Assembly (NCBI RefSeq): GCF_014831675.1
Contig: NZ_VJXY01000011.1
Coordinates: 112,436 to 176,435 of the forward strand
Direction: 5' to 3'
DNA: 64,000 nt
Source of the DNA: Komarekiella delphini-convector SJRDD-AB1
Lineage (GTDB): Bacteria > Cyanobacteriota > Cyanobacteriia > Cyanobacteriales > Nostocaceae
The translations under genes and the position numbers were made by a program. Under the pieces are notes generated by a model. The model was not told where the DNA came from. It saw nothing but the letters and a program-made list of their open reading frames with translations, and made no database searches. This document shows, piece after piece, positions 46,027 through 55,337 of the stretch. Within the stretch, counting starts at the first letter, position 1; each line of letters begins with the position of its first letter.

Positions 46027-46746
46027 ATGCAATTAACAGATTTTTTAGGACTTGTACATCCTGCGATCGCAGTTATTTTCGTGTTTCCACTTATTGGTAT
46101 GGTGGTTAATTTCGCTTGGCAAACACGCCAACGCCGCTTGCAAAACTTAGCTGGAAATAAAAGCAAAATTCCCCCAGTAGTTGGTTCAGAACATAGAGAT
46201 TTGGGAAAATGGCTAACAAGTGCAGTTGTGGGATTAACTTTACTAGGTTTAGCTTATCCAATTGGCAAAAATGTTATCAATAATCAACTTTGGAGTAAAG
46301 TACCTTTCCAAGTTGTTTTTATCTTATTGATGTTTGCTGCAACTATTACTTGTTTAATATTACTTTATCGAGCAAATCAGAAAGTATGGCGAGCAGTTTT
46401 TGCAACTTTAACAGGTGCAGGCTTAGTAATTTTGGGCTGTCAGGATGGAGTATTTCGCCGCACAAATGAGTGGTATTGGTCACATTATTATATTGGCATT
46501 AGCGCAGCACTGCTGATGATTTTTTCATTAGCAATTGTTCAAGATATTTATCAGGATAAGTCTCAGCGCTGGCGCACCATCCATACAATTTTAAATTGCA
46601 TTGCCTTGTTACTATTTATCGGGCAAGGTATGACAGGTACACGAGATTTACTAGAAATTCCCTTGAGTTGGCAAGAATCTCATATTTATCAGTGTGATTA
46701 CGTTAATAAAACTTGTCCGACACCAAACCCCCAAGCACCAAAGTAA
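46027..46746 (+). CDS. DUF4079 membrane protein
   Basis: 239 residues with about six membrane helices. LVHPAIAVIFVFPLIGMVVNFAWQTRQRR begins the protein (in part) and SHYYIGISAALLMIFSLAIV and GQGMTGTRDLLEIPLSW follow, all typical of DUF4079, a cytochrome b561-like family in cyanobacteria. Histidines in HPAI, SHYYI and HTILN could be haem ligands. Same direction as the DM13 gene, suggesting a joint role at the membrane. Confidence 0.85.
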   Translation: MQLTDFLGLVHPAIAVIFVFPLIGMVVNFAWQTRQRRLQNLAGNKSKIPPVVGSEHRDLGKWLTSAVVGLTLLGLAYPIGKNVINNQLWSKVPFQVVFILLMFAATITCLILLYRANQKVWRAVFATLTGAGLVILGCQDGVFRRTNEWYWSHYYIGISAALLMIFSLAIVQDIYQDKSQRWRTIHTILNCIALLLFIGQGMTGTRDLLEIPLSWQESHIYQCDYVNKTCPTPNPQAPK

Positions 46747-46960
46747 AGAGTGCTGAGTAAAGAAGTGCTGAGTCACCGAACTTCTGAGCGGAGGAAAGCT
46801 CCCCTCAGAGTTCTCGCTGAGTTGAAAGACCACGCCACTTGCGGGCGGGGCTTTTACCAAGTACATAGAATACTGAGTAAGTTGTAATTTACTCAGCACT
46901 GGCTAAACCATAGCTATCCGCTAACAGCACTCAGTACTAAGTGTGTAAATCTAATCAAAC
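46747..46960. repeat. Convergent spacer with dispersed repeats
   Basis: Contains GTGCTGAGT units, GAGCGGAGGAAAGCTCCCCTC, and CCGCTAACAGCACTCAGTAC at 46919-46938, a match to the thiO-thiG linker. Separates convergent genes. Confidence 0.6.
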
Positions 46961-49360
46961 TTACTTTAGATAAATCAGCAGATTTAATCCCGGAATTGTC
47001 CGGGAAAGAGTCCACAAAACTAGGGTAATATAAATAACGCCTAAACTCCACTGATACCAAGCAAGTGCAGAGATCATACCAGGTAGATGTTCATCTCGCA
47101 GGCGAATGTCGTTAAATCCTAATCTTAATAGATTGTTGAGGCTAAAGTCATAATAGTTGAGCCAATTCCAGCGGCGATTCCATAATAAGGGCATATATCG
47201 TTCGCGGAAAGTCTCATTTCTAGGAATAACTGGTAAGCGTCCAATTAACAATCGTAACTGCCGAAATGTCCCATCTTCTGTAAAGTAGGAAACGTTCATT
47301 AAATCGTGATAACGACCTTGTTGATAAAGCTTGAATAATAAAGCTATTGGTATAGGGATGACGATAATTAAAAAACAACCTAGTGTAAGCCAAGGTTGTT
47401 CAGCATTACGAAAGATAGCTAATAAACTAAAGAGTGTTAACAAGCTAAAACTAATTAACATTGAAGTGGTTTCGTAGAATGTGGGAATAATTGGTATAGG
47501 ATACAAGCGGCGGTAGCGATCCACTAGCCAAAATAGCAAGCCAAAATAGGCGATCGCTAATCCCCCCACACCAAAAACTAACCAAAAATCTGTACCATAG
47601 CCACTCAACAACAACAATACACTTAATGCCAACCAACTCCAAGCTTGCAATAACCATGCAACTGGGGAAAGGGGTTCACTAACAACTAAGCGATCGCTCA
47701 GTTGCATGTATTTCTCTAAATCGATGTCTGCTAAAGTCAGTAACTCGCTGCGGTTGCGAAACGATTTTATCCGACGGCGGTAGGCGATCGCTTCTGCTTG
47801 ACTTTTAGAAAATCCTAGATTAATCAAACTTGCAAGAGTTGCACTATTAATATTTGTAGCCATCAAACTGCGGCTTAACTGTGTTAATCGCAGCTGTTGT
47901 TTTGTGTATTCCAGTTGATTTGCATCGGTAACTTGCTGCTGCTGACGAAAATTTTGCCCCAAATTACGCAAAACGCTTTGATTACCTTGCAAAGTAGGTA
48001 TAGAAAACATCTTACCAATCTGTCCAGGATTACCTAAAATTTTCGCTTGGTTAGAGTTAAAAGTTAAACCAGGTACACTTAAAAAAGCTGCCGTGGCAAA
48101 CCTCGCATCACTAAAATCTGCTTGGTTGAGAATGCTAGCACCACGCAGATTTACAGGTTGATTAAACTCCGCTTCCCGAAAGCTCACAGCTTGCTCAAAG
48201 GTTGCTTCTGTTAATAGTAACTGATTGAAACTAGCTTTAGTAAACTGTGCTTGATCAGAAAAACGTACATCAGAAAAATCTGCATTATCTTGCCACTGCC
48301 CACTACTAAATTTAGCCAATTGTTTAAAATTTGCTTGATTAAAGTTAGCAGTATTTACAAATATGCTGCCTTGAAAATCAGCGGTTTCCTGAAATTGGGT
48401 TTGTTTAAAATTAGCTTTGTCAAAAAAAACACTACTTTGAAAATTGCTTGCTTGCCGAAAGTTAGCACTGATAAAGCTAACAGGACGGCTGAATCTGGTT
48501 TCAGTCCAGTTAGTAGGTTGGAGAAAGGTGGCATTTTGGGCATCCACAGACTGAAGAAAGAATGTATTGAGAAACTTCACTTCTCCATTGAAGCGAGTTT
48601 GTACCAACGTTAAAGCACCACGAAATACAGTAATTTCACTGACTGGAGTTAACTGAGTTCCCAAAAGCGATCGACAATCTTTTGAGTTGGGTAAAGCGTA
48701 GGCGTAGCCCGTCGTAGCGAAAAGTCGGAGCGGCGGTTTCCGCCGTTGGCGTAGCCCGCCGCAGGCATCTGAACTTTTCAAGACAGACATCGCAAGTGAC
48801 TGCAAACATACAAAGCGCAAACGTTCCAGTTCTTCTTGTTCAGTTGCAGTGAAAATAGGAGCGTAGACGCCTCGCGACTTGTCGCCAGACATCACTTGAG
48901 CATAGAGGGGTGTTCTTAAACCCAAATCGCTACCTACAAAATCCCCTTGAATTAAAGAATAGCTAAAGTCCAAACCCAAAGGTTTTGCACCCAATTCTTT
49001 TCGCAGTATTTGATAAAAAGCATCACGAAAGCTACCATTTTCTGGACGCAAATCGATCACCATTTGCCGCAAATCCACCGTCAAATTGCCTTCGCGGAGC
49101 ATCGGTGTACGCAGTCGCTCTTGTAATAATTCCAGAGTTAATGGTGTGCGTTCTGGTTGTGCCTGTGCTGTCCAAGCTGGTAGAGGTAGAAACAGGAGAA
49201 TTAATAAAACGCAGAAGGACGCTAAGGAAAGCGCAGAGTAACGCAGAGAAAACCCTCTGTGTACCTTTGCGTTTAACCTCCGCGTTCCTACCCTGCGGGA
49301 AGGCGTTCGCGTAGCGTCTCGTAGAGAAGCGCCTATGCGTTTAAAAAATAACTTATGCAA
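46961..49360 (-). CDS. Pentapeptide-repeat membrane protein with helix-hairpin-helix segment
   Basis: Up to 799 residues. A hydrophobic N-terminal segment (about 44-66) ending PAWTAQAQP looks like a signal peptide, an alpha/beta region follows, then pentapeptide-type repeats at about 255-430 (ANFRQASNFQSSVFFDKANF in part), a ComEA-like hairpin (LINLGFSKSQAEAIAYRRR) near 520, and four C-terminal membrane helices. The only available upstream start is TTG at 49360, and residues 10-50 and about 198-222 are encoded by intergenic-type repeats (GCGTTCGCGTAGCGTCTCG; GGCGTAGCCCGCCGCAGGC), so the start is uncertain. Nine bases after the MDR gene. Confidence 0.75.
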   Translation of the reverse strand: MHKLFFKRIGASLRDATRTPSRRVGTRRLNAKVHRGFSLRYSALSLASFCVLLILLFLPLPAWTAQAQPERTPLTLELLQERLRTPMLREGNLTVDLRQMVIDLRPENGSFRDAFYQILRKELGAKPLGLDFSYSLIQGDFVGSDLGLRTPLYAQVMSGDKSRGVYAPIFTATEQEELERLRFVCLQSLAMSVLKSSDACGGLRQRRKPPLRLFATTGYAYALPNSKDCRSLLGTQLTPVSEITVFRGALTLVQTRFNGEVKFLNTFFLQSVDAQNATFLQPTNWTETRFSRPVSFISANFRQASNFQSSVFFDKANFKQTQFQETADFQGSIFVNTANFNQANFKQLAKFSSGQWQDNADFSDVRFSDQAQFTKASFNQLLLTEATFEQAVSFREAEFNQPVNLRGASILNQADFSDARFATAAFLSVPGLTFNSNQAKILGNPGQIGKMFSIPTLQGNQSVLRNLGQNFRQQQQVTDANQLEYTKQQLRLTQLSRSLMATNINSATLASLINLGFSKSQAEAIAYRRRIKSFRNRSELLTLADIDLEKYMQLSDRLVVSEPLSPVAWLLQAWSWLALSVLLLLSGYGTDFWLVFGVGGLAIAYFGLLFWLVDRYRRLYPIPIIPTFYETTSMLISFSLLTLFSLLAIFRNAEQPWLTLGCFLIIVIPIPIALLFKLYQQGRYHDLMNVSYFTEDGTFRQLRLLIGRLPVIPRNETFRERYMPLLWNRRWNWLNYYDFSLNNLLRLGFNDIRLRDEHLPGMISALAWYQWSLGVIYITLVLWTLSRTIPGLNLLIYLK

Positions 49361-49369
49361 ATTGCTCGA

Positions 49370-50377
49370 TCATTCATCACTAATTAGCAGAACAATTTTA
49401 CCTGTGATAGACCCAGTTTCAAGTAATTGGTGTGCTTTTGCCGCTTCTTTTAAAGGAAACTTATGACTAACGTGGATTTTTAATCTGCCTTGATCAATCC
49501 AGTTAGCAGACTGTTCAAGAATTTCTGCGTGGTGCTGAAGGCTCTGTTCTAATCCCAACAACGCTGGTGTCAGCATTAATTCTAAACTAATGCGGAGATT
49601 ACGTATTCTGGCATTTTTCCAAATAGTATTGGCATTTGGTTCGAGAATCGTCACAATATCGCCATATACCCGCACTGCTGGGAAAGTTTTATGAAAGGTT
49701 TCACCGCCAACAGTGTCAAAAGCCAAGTCTACGCCTTCGCCGTTAGTCCAATTTAAAGCCGCTTGCACAAAGTCCATTTGTTTGTAAAAAATTACATGGT
49801 CAGCACCGAGTTGTTTAACGAAATTAGCCTTTTCCTCAGAACTTACGGTAGTAGATACACTAGCACCTTTGAGCTTAGCCAATTGAATTGCTACATGACC
49901 GACACCACCAGCACCCGCATGAATCAAAACCCGTTCCCCAGGTTCCAATCGTCCCCGTTCATACAAAGCTTCCCAAGCGGTGATTAACACCAAAGGCGCT
50001 GCAGCTGCTTCTGCAAAGGAGATGGAAGCAGGTTTACGCGCTACAAACCGCTCATTGACAACGGTATATTCAGCATAATTACCTTGGTGTGCGCCTAAGC
50101 CACCCATGCAAAAATATACTTCGTCTCCTGGGCGAAAACGCTGAACACCAGTCCCTACTGCTTCAACAACACCCGCACCATCACATCCTAAAATTGCAGG
50201 CATTTGCTCGGGGTAGAAAGTGCCTCGGCTACGAAGTTTAGTATCAATGGGGTTAAGTCCAGCCGCCACCAAGCGTATTAAAAGTTCAGTATTCCCTACA
50301 GGAACAGCAGGGTTTGGTACTTCCTGTACTTGCAAAACTTCAGGACTGCCAGTTGCCGTCATTAAGACTGCTTTCAC
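49370..50377 (-). CDS. Zinc-independent MDR-family quinone oxidoreductase / alcohol dehydrogenase
   Basis: 335 residues, full length for quinone oxidoreductases. ILGCDGAGVVEAVGTGV in the catalytic part, nucleotide-binding VLIHAGAGGVGHVAIQLAKL, and DLAFDTVGGETFHKTFP. The cysteine/histidine zinc ligands of classical alcohol dehydrogenases are absent. NADPH-dependent reduction of quinones or enals is the usual activity; substrate unknown. Confidence 0.9.
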   Translation of the reverse strand: MKAVLMTATGSPEVLQVQEVPNPAVPVGNTELLIRLVAAGLNPIDTKLRSRGTFYPEQMPAILGCDGAGVVEAVGTGVQRFRPGDEVYFCMGGLGAHQGNYAEYTVVNERFVARKPASISFAEAAAAPLVLITAWEALYERGRLEPGERVLIHAGAGGVGHVAIQLAKLKGASVSTTVSSEEKANFVKQLGADHVIFYKQMDFVQAALNWTNGEGVDLAFDTVGGETFHKTFPAVRVYGDIVTILEPNANTIWKNARIRNLRISLELMLTPALLGLEQSLQHHAEILEQSANWIDQGRLKIHVSHKFPLKEAAKAHQLLETGSITGKIVLLISDE

Positions 50378-50466
50378 GACTCTTTCCTCCTGGTAGATGC
50401 ACGCTCTTTTGCAACTTTAGCGTAACAGGGTGGACACGCAGCATCGACTTGTGTACACGGTAGATT

Positions 50467-51078
50467 CTACTTTTGGGGCCAGCGCCAATTGTAGCGATTC
50501 CATTCGTAGATTCCTTGAATTTCGTACTCAGCACCGTTGTAGAAGCGGACGACGCAATTAGTAGAGGAATCACTACCATTGCTAATTTCCTCAACTTGAA
50601 TCACCATACAGGGAAACCACTCACGTTTACAGGGGCCATCCTCTTGTACCCATTCCCATAGCGCATTTGAAACTTCAATGCGATCGCCTAGTCTTAGCTT
50701 CAATGCATCCTCAAAATAAGAATACTTATCAAAATGGTATGACTCAACACGATTCAACCACTGCAAACCATAGCGTTGGCGGATAAATTGTACTGTTCCA
50801 GAGTCATTTTCTAGTAACCAGTCGTTAAGTAATTGCACTTTCCAGGTGCGGTTGCGTAGTTCTTCGTCCTTAACAAACTGTAAAAATACTTCTAATTCCT
50901 CTGGGTTAAGTTCGTCTAAGGGATTAGCAATATTTGACGCCCCAGAGTTAGAATTTCCCTGAATTTGCTCGACTACTTGCAGTAATATCTGTTTCTGCGT
51001 ATCAGTGAGAGGACAGCCTACAGCATCACAACTATTAAAGGCTGCTTGCAAGACTGTTTCAACCTCATCTGGAGTCAT
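50467..51078 (-). CDS. Conserved cyanobacterial hypothetical protein
   Basis: 203 residues, soluble and acidic. N-terminal helical part (MTPDEVETVLQAAFNSCDAV, NPEELEVFLQFVKDEELRNRTWKVQLLNDW in part) and a C-terminal beta-rich part (LRLGDRIEVSNALWEWVQED, CVVRFYNGAEYEIQGIYEWNRYNWRW). No catalytic motif recognised. Stands alone upstream of the MDR gene. Confidence 0.75.
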   Translation of the reverse strand: MTPDEVETVLQAAFNSCDAVGCPLTDTQKQILLQVVEQIQGNSNSGASNIANPLDELNPEELEVFLQFVKDEELRNRTWKVQLLNDWLLENDSGTVQFIRQRYGLQWLNRVESYHFDKYSYFEDALKLRLGDRIEVSNALWEWVQEDGPCKREWFPCMVIQVEEISNGSDSSTNCVVRFYNGAEYEIQGIYEWNRYNWRWPQK

Positions 51079-51331
51079 AAGTTAATCACAATTGAGGGTT
51101 TTCCCTAATTATTACAAAGGTTAAATTAAAGTCTCCAATCTTCTGGTAGTGAAATTCAGGTAAGCTGGGGTTAAAAACAGTCCCGATCGCGATGCGCTGG
51201 TGATACAGACCATTGGATAGCGCCGATTTGCTGTTTCTGCGTCTGCACCAGAGCGTCAAAAGCCGACCCTTAGACTTCTCACCCTCGTGCTGAGTTGGTT
51301 TAGTTACTTTTAATTGCCACCATTTTGAGAT

Positions 51332-51841
51332 ATGGAAAAGAAAAACAGCATAGTATTCTTATTGAATTCCCTAGTTTTGGCTAGATCGAACTACTCACAA
51401 CTCAGGAAACAGTGCTCAGGACTAATAAAAGTCGTCTTTATTTCCTGCCTGATCACCTTTTTATCGTGGGTGATTACTCCCCCAGCCCAAGCGCTGACAC
51501 AGATTAAACTATCTGATATTTCTTATAAAGAATGCCCACCAGAACTGGCACAAGGAGCAGTTATTAGTAGCGGTTCTGCGTCTGCCAATTGCTTTATTGT
51601 CATTGGCAAAGCGGAAAATGGCACTAATAAAACAGTTTACGACGCAGACATTTTTGGACGCATCTATGATGCCAACAATGACTCGGTAATGCAAAACCGT
51701 ACTCGCCTGGGTTCTATTGCCGAAGTGCCACCAGGTATTAGCGATTTTGAATTGAGAATTTCTGTGCCTGCGAATCAACCGTTACCTTTAAAGCTGAAGC
51801 AGTTTAAAGCAGCTGGGTTTAGCGGACAAGTCCGGCGTTAA
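51332..51841 (+). CDS. Secreted conserved hypothetical protein
   Basis: 169 residues. A membrane segment at about 31-52 (GLIKVVFISCLITFLSWVI) ending TPPAQA gives a signal-peptide cleavage site, so the mature domain starts near LTQIKLSDISYKECP. The mature part is an immunoglobulin-like beta-sandwich by pattern (FIVIGKAENGTNKTVYDADI, PPGISDFELRISVPANQ). Conserved in cyanobacteria by appearance; role unknown. Confidence 0.75.
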   Translation: MEKKNSIVFLLNSLVLARSNYSQLRKQCSGLIKVVFISCLITFLSWVITPPAQALTQIKLSDISYKECPPELAQGAVISSGSASANCFIVIGKAENGTNKTVYDADIFGRIYDANNDSVMQNRTRLGSIAEVPPGISDFELRISVPANQPLPLKLKQFKAAGFSGQVRR

Positions 51842-51928
51842 TAAACAAAATAGATGAGTCTGGACTTAACTAGCCCAGACTTAAGAATGTTTTACTTGAA
51901 TTGCAGTAAACTGCAAATTCTGTGTTAT

Positions 51929-52186
51929 TTACACAGCTTGCAAACCGCCACCTACTATTTGAAGCAGTATAATAGCTAACATCGGTGAAAAATCCATGCC
52001 GCCTAATGGAGGAATAATTGAGCGGAATAGATTTAGATAGGGATCGGTTATCTGGCTCAAAGTGGTAAATGGTTGGTTGTACCAGTTGATGGTGGGGAAC
52101 CAGGTCAATAAAACCCGAATAATTAGTAGAACAGTATAAATCTGGATGAAAGTCGCCAGAGTGTTGACCAGTAATTGCAATTCCAT
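51929..52186 (-). CDS. YggT/YlmG family membrane protein
   Basis: 85 residues, two membrane helices (VNTLATFIQIYTVLLIIRVLL and MDFSPMLAIILLQIVGG) linked by the family signature LTDPYLNLFRSIIPPLGG, seen here as ITDPYLNLFRSIIPP. Homologues affect cell division or thylakoid organisation; the molecular role is unsettled. Confidence 0.92.
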   Translation of the reverse strand: MELQLLVNTLATFIQIYTVLLIIRVLLTWFPTINWYNQPFTTLSQITDPYLNLFRSIIPPLGGMDFSPMLAIILLQIVGGGLQAV

Positions 52187-52312
52187 AGATAGCTTGGTTT
52201 CCTGCTAAGTGTAAAAAGCGGTCTTGTTATTGATTTTAATTTAGCCCATGTCATAGTGTATGCAGATTACGCATTTACCACACTTGACACTTTCACCATG
52301 CCTAAACAAACT

Positions 52313-52666
52313 TTAAGAGTCTTTAGTGACGGAGCGATCGCTAATTGCCTGTGGTGAACCACCATTCACATTCCCCAGTTGCTTTCGCACTTCATCAATT
52401 GTGGAATTAAGCTGAGCAATTTTATCTTCTAGCGATCGCCGCGCCGTTTCCATTGCCATACCCTCACTTTCTGCGGCTCTCATCTGACGCCGTTTCGCTG
52501 ATATTTTCTTCGCTTCGACTTGGCTATCTGTAAGTTCTGTGTCCTCCTCACCTGTCAATTCCAGATCGCGTCGAGAAGCAATCAGTGCCCCAATGACGCC
52601 ACCAAATACACCACCGACAAATGCACCTGCTACAAAACCACTAGTAAAACCATCTCGCTGACTCAT
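52313..52666 (-). CDS. Small glycine-zipper membrane protein with coiled-coil tail
   Basis: 117 residues. GFVAGAFVGGVFGGVIGALIASRRD is a glycine-zipper hydrophobic segment, as in YtxH-like proteins, followed by an acidic linker and a helical segment MAMETARRSLEDKIAQLNSTIDEVRKQL likely to be a coiled coil (quoted in part). Conserved in cyanobacteria by its look; function unknown. Confidence 0.75.
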   Translation of the reverse strand: MSQRDGFTSGFVAGAFVGGVFGGVIGALIASRRDLELTGEEDTELTDSQVEAKKISAKRRQMRAAESEGMAMETARRSLEDKIAQLNSTIDEVRKQLGNVNGGSPQAISDRSVTKDS

Positions 52667-52742
52667 ATCTTTACCGCCTTCAACAAACTTTGCAACTTTT
52701 ACATATAGTTAAGCTATTTTTCTGCCTTAGCTGCATACTAGC

Positions 52743-53393
52743 TTAAGTCCCAAAGATGCGATCGCCTGCATCTCCCAATCCCGGTACAATATATCCTTTG
52801 CTGTTGAGTTTTTCGTCGATAGCAGCCGTATAAATAATTAAACCTGGATAAGCAGCACTGAGTTTTTGCAAAGCTGGCGGAGCCGCCACCACGCAAACAA
52901 TTCGTGTTAAAGCTGGGTCAATACCTCGTTGTGTCAATTCTGTCATTGCAGTCATTATCGACCCTCCTGTCGCCAACATCGGATCGGTAATTAACACCCG
53001 TGTTTGAGGATCAAATTTTTCTGGCAATTTATTCAAGTAACATGAGGGTTCCAGCGTCTCTTCGTCTCGCACCAAACCAAGATGGTAAATCGATGCTAAA
53101 GGCAATAAAGTCTGCGCTCCCTCTAATAATCCTAGCCCAGCCCGCAAAATCGGCACTACTACCATAGGTATCTGTGGGTCAATCAAAGTTGCTGGACAGG
53201 AATCCAATGGACTCTGCACCATTGTTTCTTGCGTTGGCAACCAATCTCGCGCAGCTTCATAAGTCAGCCATCTTCCCAACTCAGTCATAGCACTGCGGAA
53301 TAATACTGAAGGTGTCGCAGCATCACGAGCGACTGCCAGCCAGTGCTTTATCAGCGGATGGGGTGGAACATAAACACGCAGTTGTAGCGTCAT
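52743..53393 (-). CDS. upp: Uracil phosphoribosyltransferase
   Basis: 216 residues. PRPP-binding motif VLITDPMLATGGSIMTAM, substrate part VPILRAGLGLLEGAQTLLPLA, and C-terminal IDEKLNSKGYIVPGLGDAGDRIFGT, whose GLGDAGDR contacts uracil. Salvages uracil to UMP. Full length. Confidence 0.97.
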   Translation of the reverse strand: MTLQLRVYVPPHPLIKHWLAVARDAATPSVLFRSAMTELGRWLTYEAARDWLPTQETMVQSPLDSCPATLIDPQIPMVVVPILRAGLGLLEGAQTLLPLASIYHLGLVRDEETLEPSCYLNKLPEKFDPQTRVLITDPMLATGGSIMTAMTELTQRGIDPALTRIVCVVAAPPALQKLSAAYPGLIIYTAAIDEKLNSKGYIVPGLGDAGDRIFGT

Positions 53394-53679
53394 AGCCAGA
53401 ACTAGGCGACTTTTTATTGTACAAGAACTGAAACATCATAATACTCTTTCCTGCCACCGACTGACAGCTAAAATCAACACTCCAAAAATTATTGATAAAC
53501 TTTTTCATTAGCAGTTGACATCTATTCTCAATCAAGGCTATATTGTTATACAGTGTTCTCCTCTCTTTAAGGATCGGCAGACGGGATTGGCCAGCGGTAG
53601 CAGGCTTGTCCCTCTTTTTTTTGCCAGGAGTCAAGGGTCAAAATAGGTTACTCTGAACTGTGAACTTTGCAAAGTTGAC

Positions 53680-55173
53680 ATGCAAGATATTGACGTAATT
53701 GTGATTGGGTCTGGCATTGGCGGATTAGTGACAGCAACACAGCTAGCAGCAAAGGGTGCTAAAGTGCTGGTACTTGAACGTTATCTGATCCCCGGTGGCA
53801 GTGCTGGTTATTTTGAACGCCAAGGTTATCGATTTGATGTTGGAGCATCGATGATTTTTGGGCTAGGACACAACGGCACTACTAACTTACTCACCCGCGC
53901 TTTGGACGCTGTGAATGTTAGCCAGCAAACAATCGTCGATCCTGTGCAGATTCACTATCATCTACCCCAAGGTCTAGATTTGAAAGTTGACCGGGTTTAT
54001 GAAAAGTTTTTGCAAAATCTTGCTGCTTATTTTCGTCATGAAGAACCGGGGATTCGTCGCTTTTATGACGAATGCTGGAAGGTTTTTAATTGCCTTAACA
54101 GTATGGATTTACTGTCGCTGGAAGAACCTCGGTATCTAATGCGGGTATTTTTCCAGCATCCTTTGGCGTGTCTTGGTTTAGCCAAGTATTTGCCCCAAAA
54201 CGTTGGCGATGTGGCACAGCGCTACATCAAAGACCCCCAATTATTGAAATTTATCGATATGGAATGTTATTGCTGGTCGGTGGTTCCAGCTAACATGACA
54301 CCAATGATTAATGCTGGAATGGTCTTCTCTGACAGGCATTACGGCGGAGTTAACTACCCCAAAGGCGGGGTGGGACAAATTGCCCAAAAACTAGTTGAGG
54401 GTTTAGAGAAGGTTGGGGGTAAGATTCAGTACCAAGCCAGGGTTACAAAAATTCTCACAGAGCAAGGAAAAGCCGTGGGTGTGCAACTGGCTAATGGTAA
54501 AGTATATCGGGGTAAACGCATAGTTTCTAATGCTACACGGTGGGATACTTTTGAACAATTACTACCAGCAGAGGAAATACCATATAATGAGAAAAAGTGG
54601 CAACAAAATTATCAAAAGTCACCGAGCTTTTTGAGTTTGCACATAGGGGTGAAGGCGGAAGTATTACCTAGGGGGACAGAGTGCCATCATATTTTGCTAG
54701 AAGATTGGGAGAAGATGGCAGCAGTGGAAGGCACAATTTTTGTTTCGATTCCCACATTGCTTGACCCAGATTTAGCACCAGCCGGATATCACATAATTCA
54801 TGCCTTCACGCCTCACTGGATAGATGATTGGCAAGGACTTTCTCTGGGTGAGTACGAGGCGAAGAAAGAAGAGGCAGCTTGGCGAATTATTGACCGATTA
54901 GAAAAGATTTTTCCCGGTTTAGATGCTGGATTAGATTATCTGGAGGTGGGAACACCGCGAACCCATCGCCGCTTTTTGGGCCGTGAAGATGGCACTTATG
55001 GCCCAATCCCCCGGCGTAAGTTGCGGGGGTTGTTGGGGATGCCGTTTAATCGCACCGCTGTTCCAGGGCTTTATTGTGTGGGGGACAGTACCTTCCCAGG
55101 TCAGGGATTGAATGCGGTAGCTTTTTCTGGGTTTGCCTGTGCTCATCGCATTGCCGTGGATTTGGGATTGTGA
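53680..55173 (+). CDS. crtH: Carotenoid isomerase CrtISO
   Basis: 497 residues. N-terminal FAD motif [29 protein letters not shown] (in part), central [17 protein letters not shown] and [18 protein letters not shown], and C-terminal [20 protein letters not shown] followed by [22 protein letters not shown], matching CrtH rather than phytoene desaturase. Converts poly-cis prolycopene to all-trans lycopene, the substrate of the CruA-like cyclase encoded at 2.6 kb. Confidence 0.95.
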   Translation: MQDIDVIVIGSGIGGLVTATQLAAKGAKVLVLERYLIPGGSAGYFERQGYRFDVGASMIFGLGHNGTTNLLTRALDAVNVSQQTIVDPVQIHYHLPQGLDLKVDRVYEKFLQNLAAYFRHEEPGIRRFYDECWKVFNCLNSMDLLSLEEPRYLMRVFFQHPLACLGLAKYLPQNVGDVAQRYIKDPQLLKFIDMECYCWSVVPANMTPMINAGMVFSDRHYGGVNYPKGGVGQIAQKLVEGLEKVGGKIQYQARVTKILTEQGKAVGVQLANGKVYRGKRIVSNATRWDTFEQLLPAEEIPYNEKKWQQNYQKSPSFLSLHIGVKAEVLPRGTECHHILLEDWEKMAAVEGTIFVSIPTLLDPDLAPAGYHIIHAFTPHWIDDWQGLSLGEYEAKKEEAAWRIIDRLEKIFPGLDAGLDYLEVGTPRTHRRFLGREDGTYGPIPRRKLRGLLGMPFNRTAVPGLYCVGDSTFPGQGLNAVAFSGFACAHRIAVDLGL

Positions 55174-55337
55174 TATTTACCCAAATTAGTTGAATATTTA
55201 TAATAGTTCTGACAATAACTTGCAAGCAATGGCTTTTTCGCCTTAGTACATAATTCCGAAAAATTTTAGGATTGTGCTTTAATGGTGAGCGCCTTTTGTT
55301 TTTTTATAAATCCTCCTCACACAGCAAGTTACTACTG

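Noticed and set aside
55305-55325. CTCCTCACAC-like motif reminiscent of the small RNA Yfr1
   Set aside because: The core is not exact, flanking stem-loops and a terminator are missing, and it lies directly at the start of the hydrolase gene.
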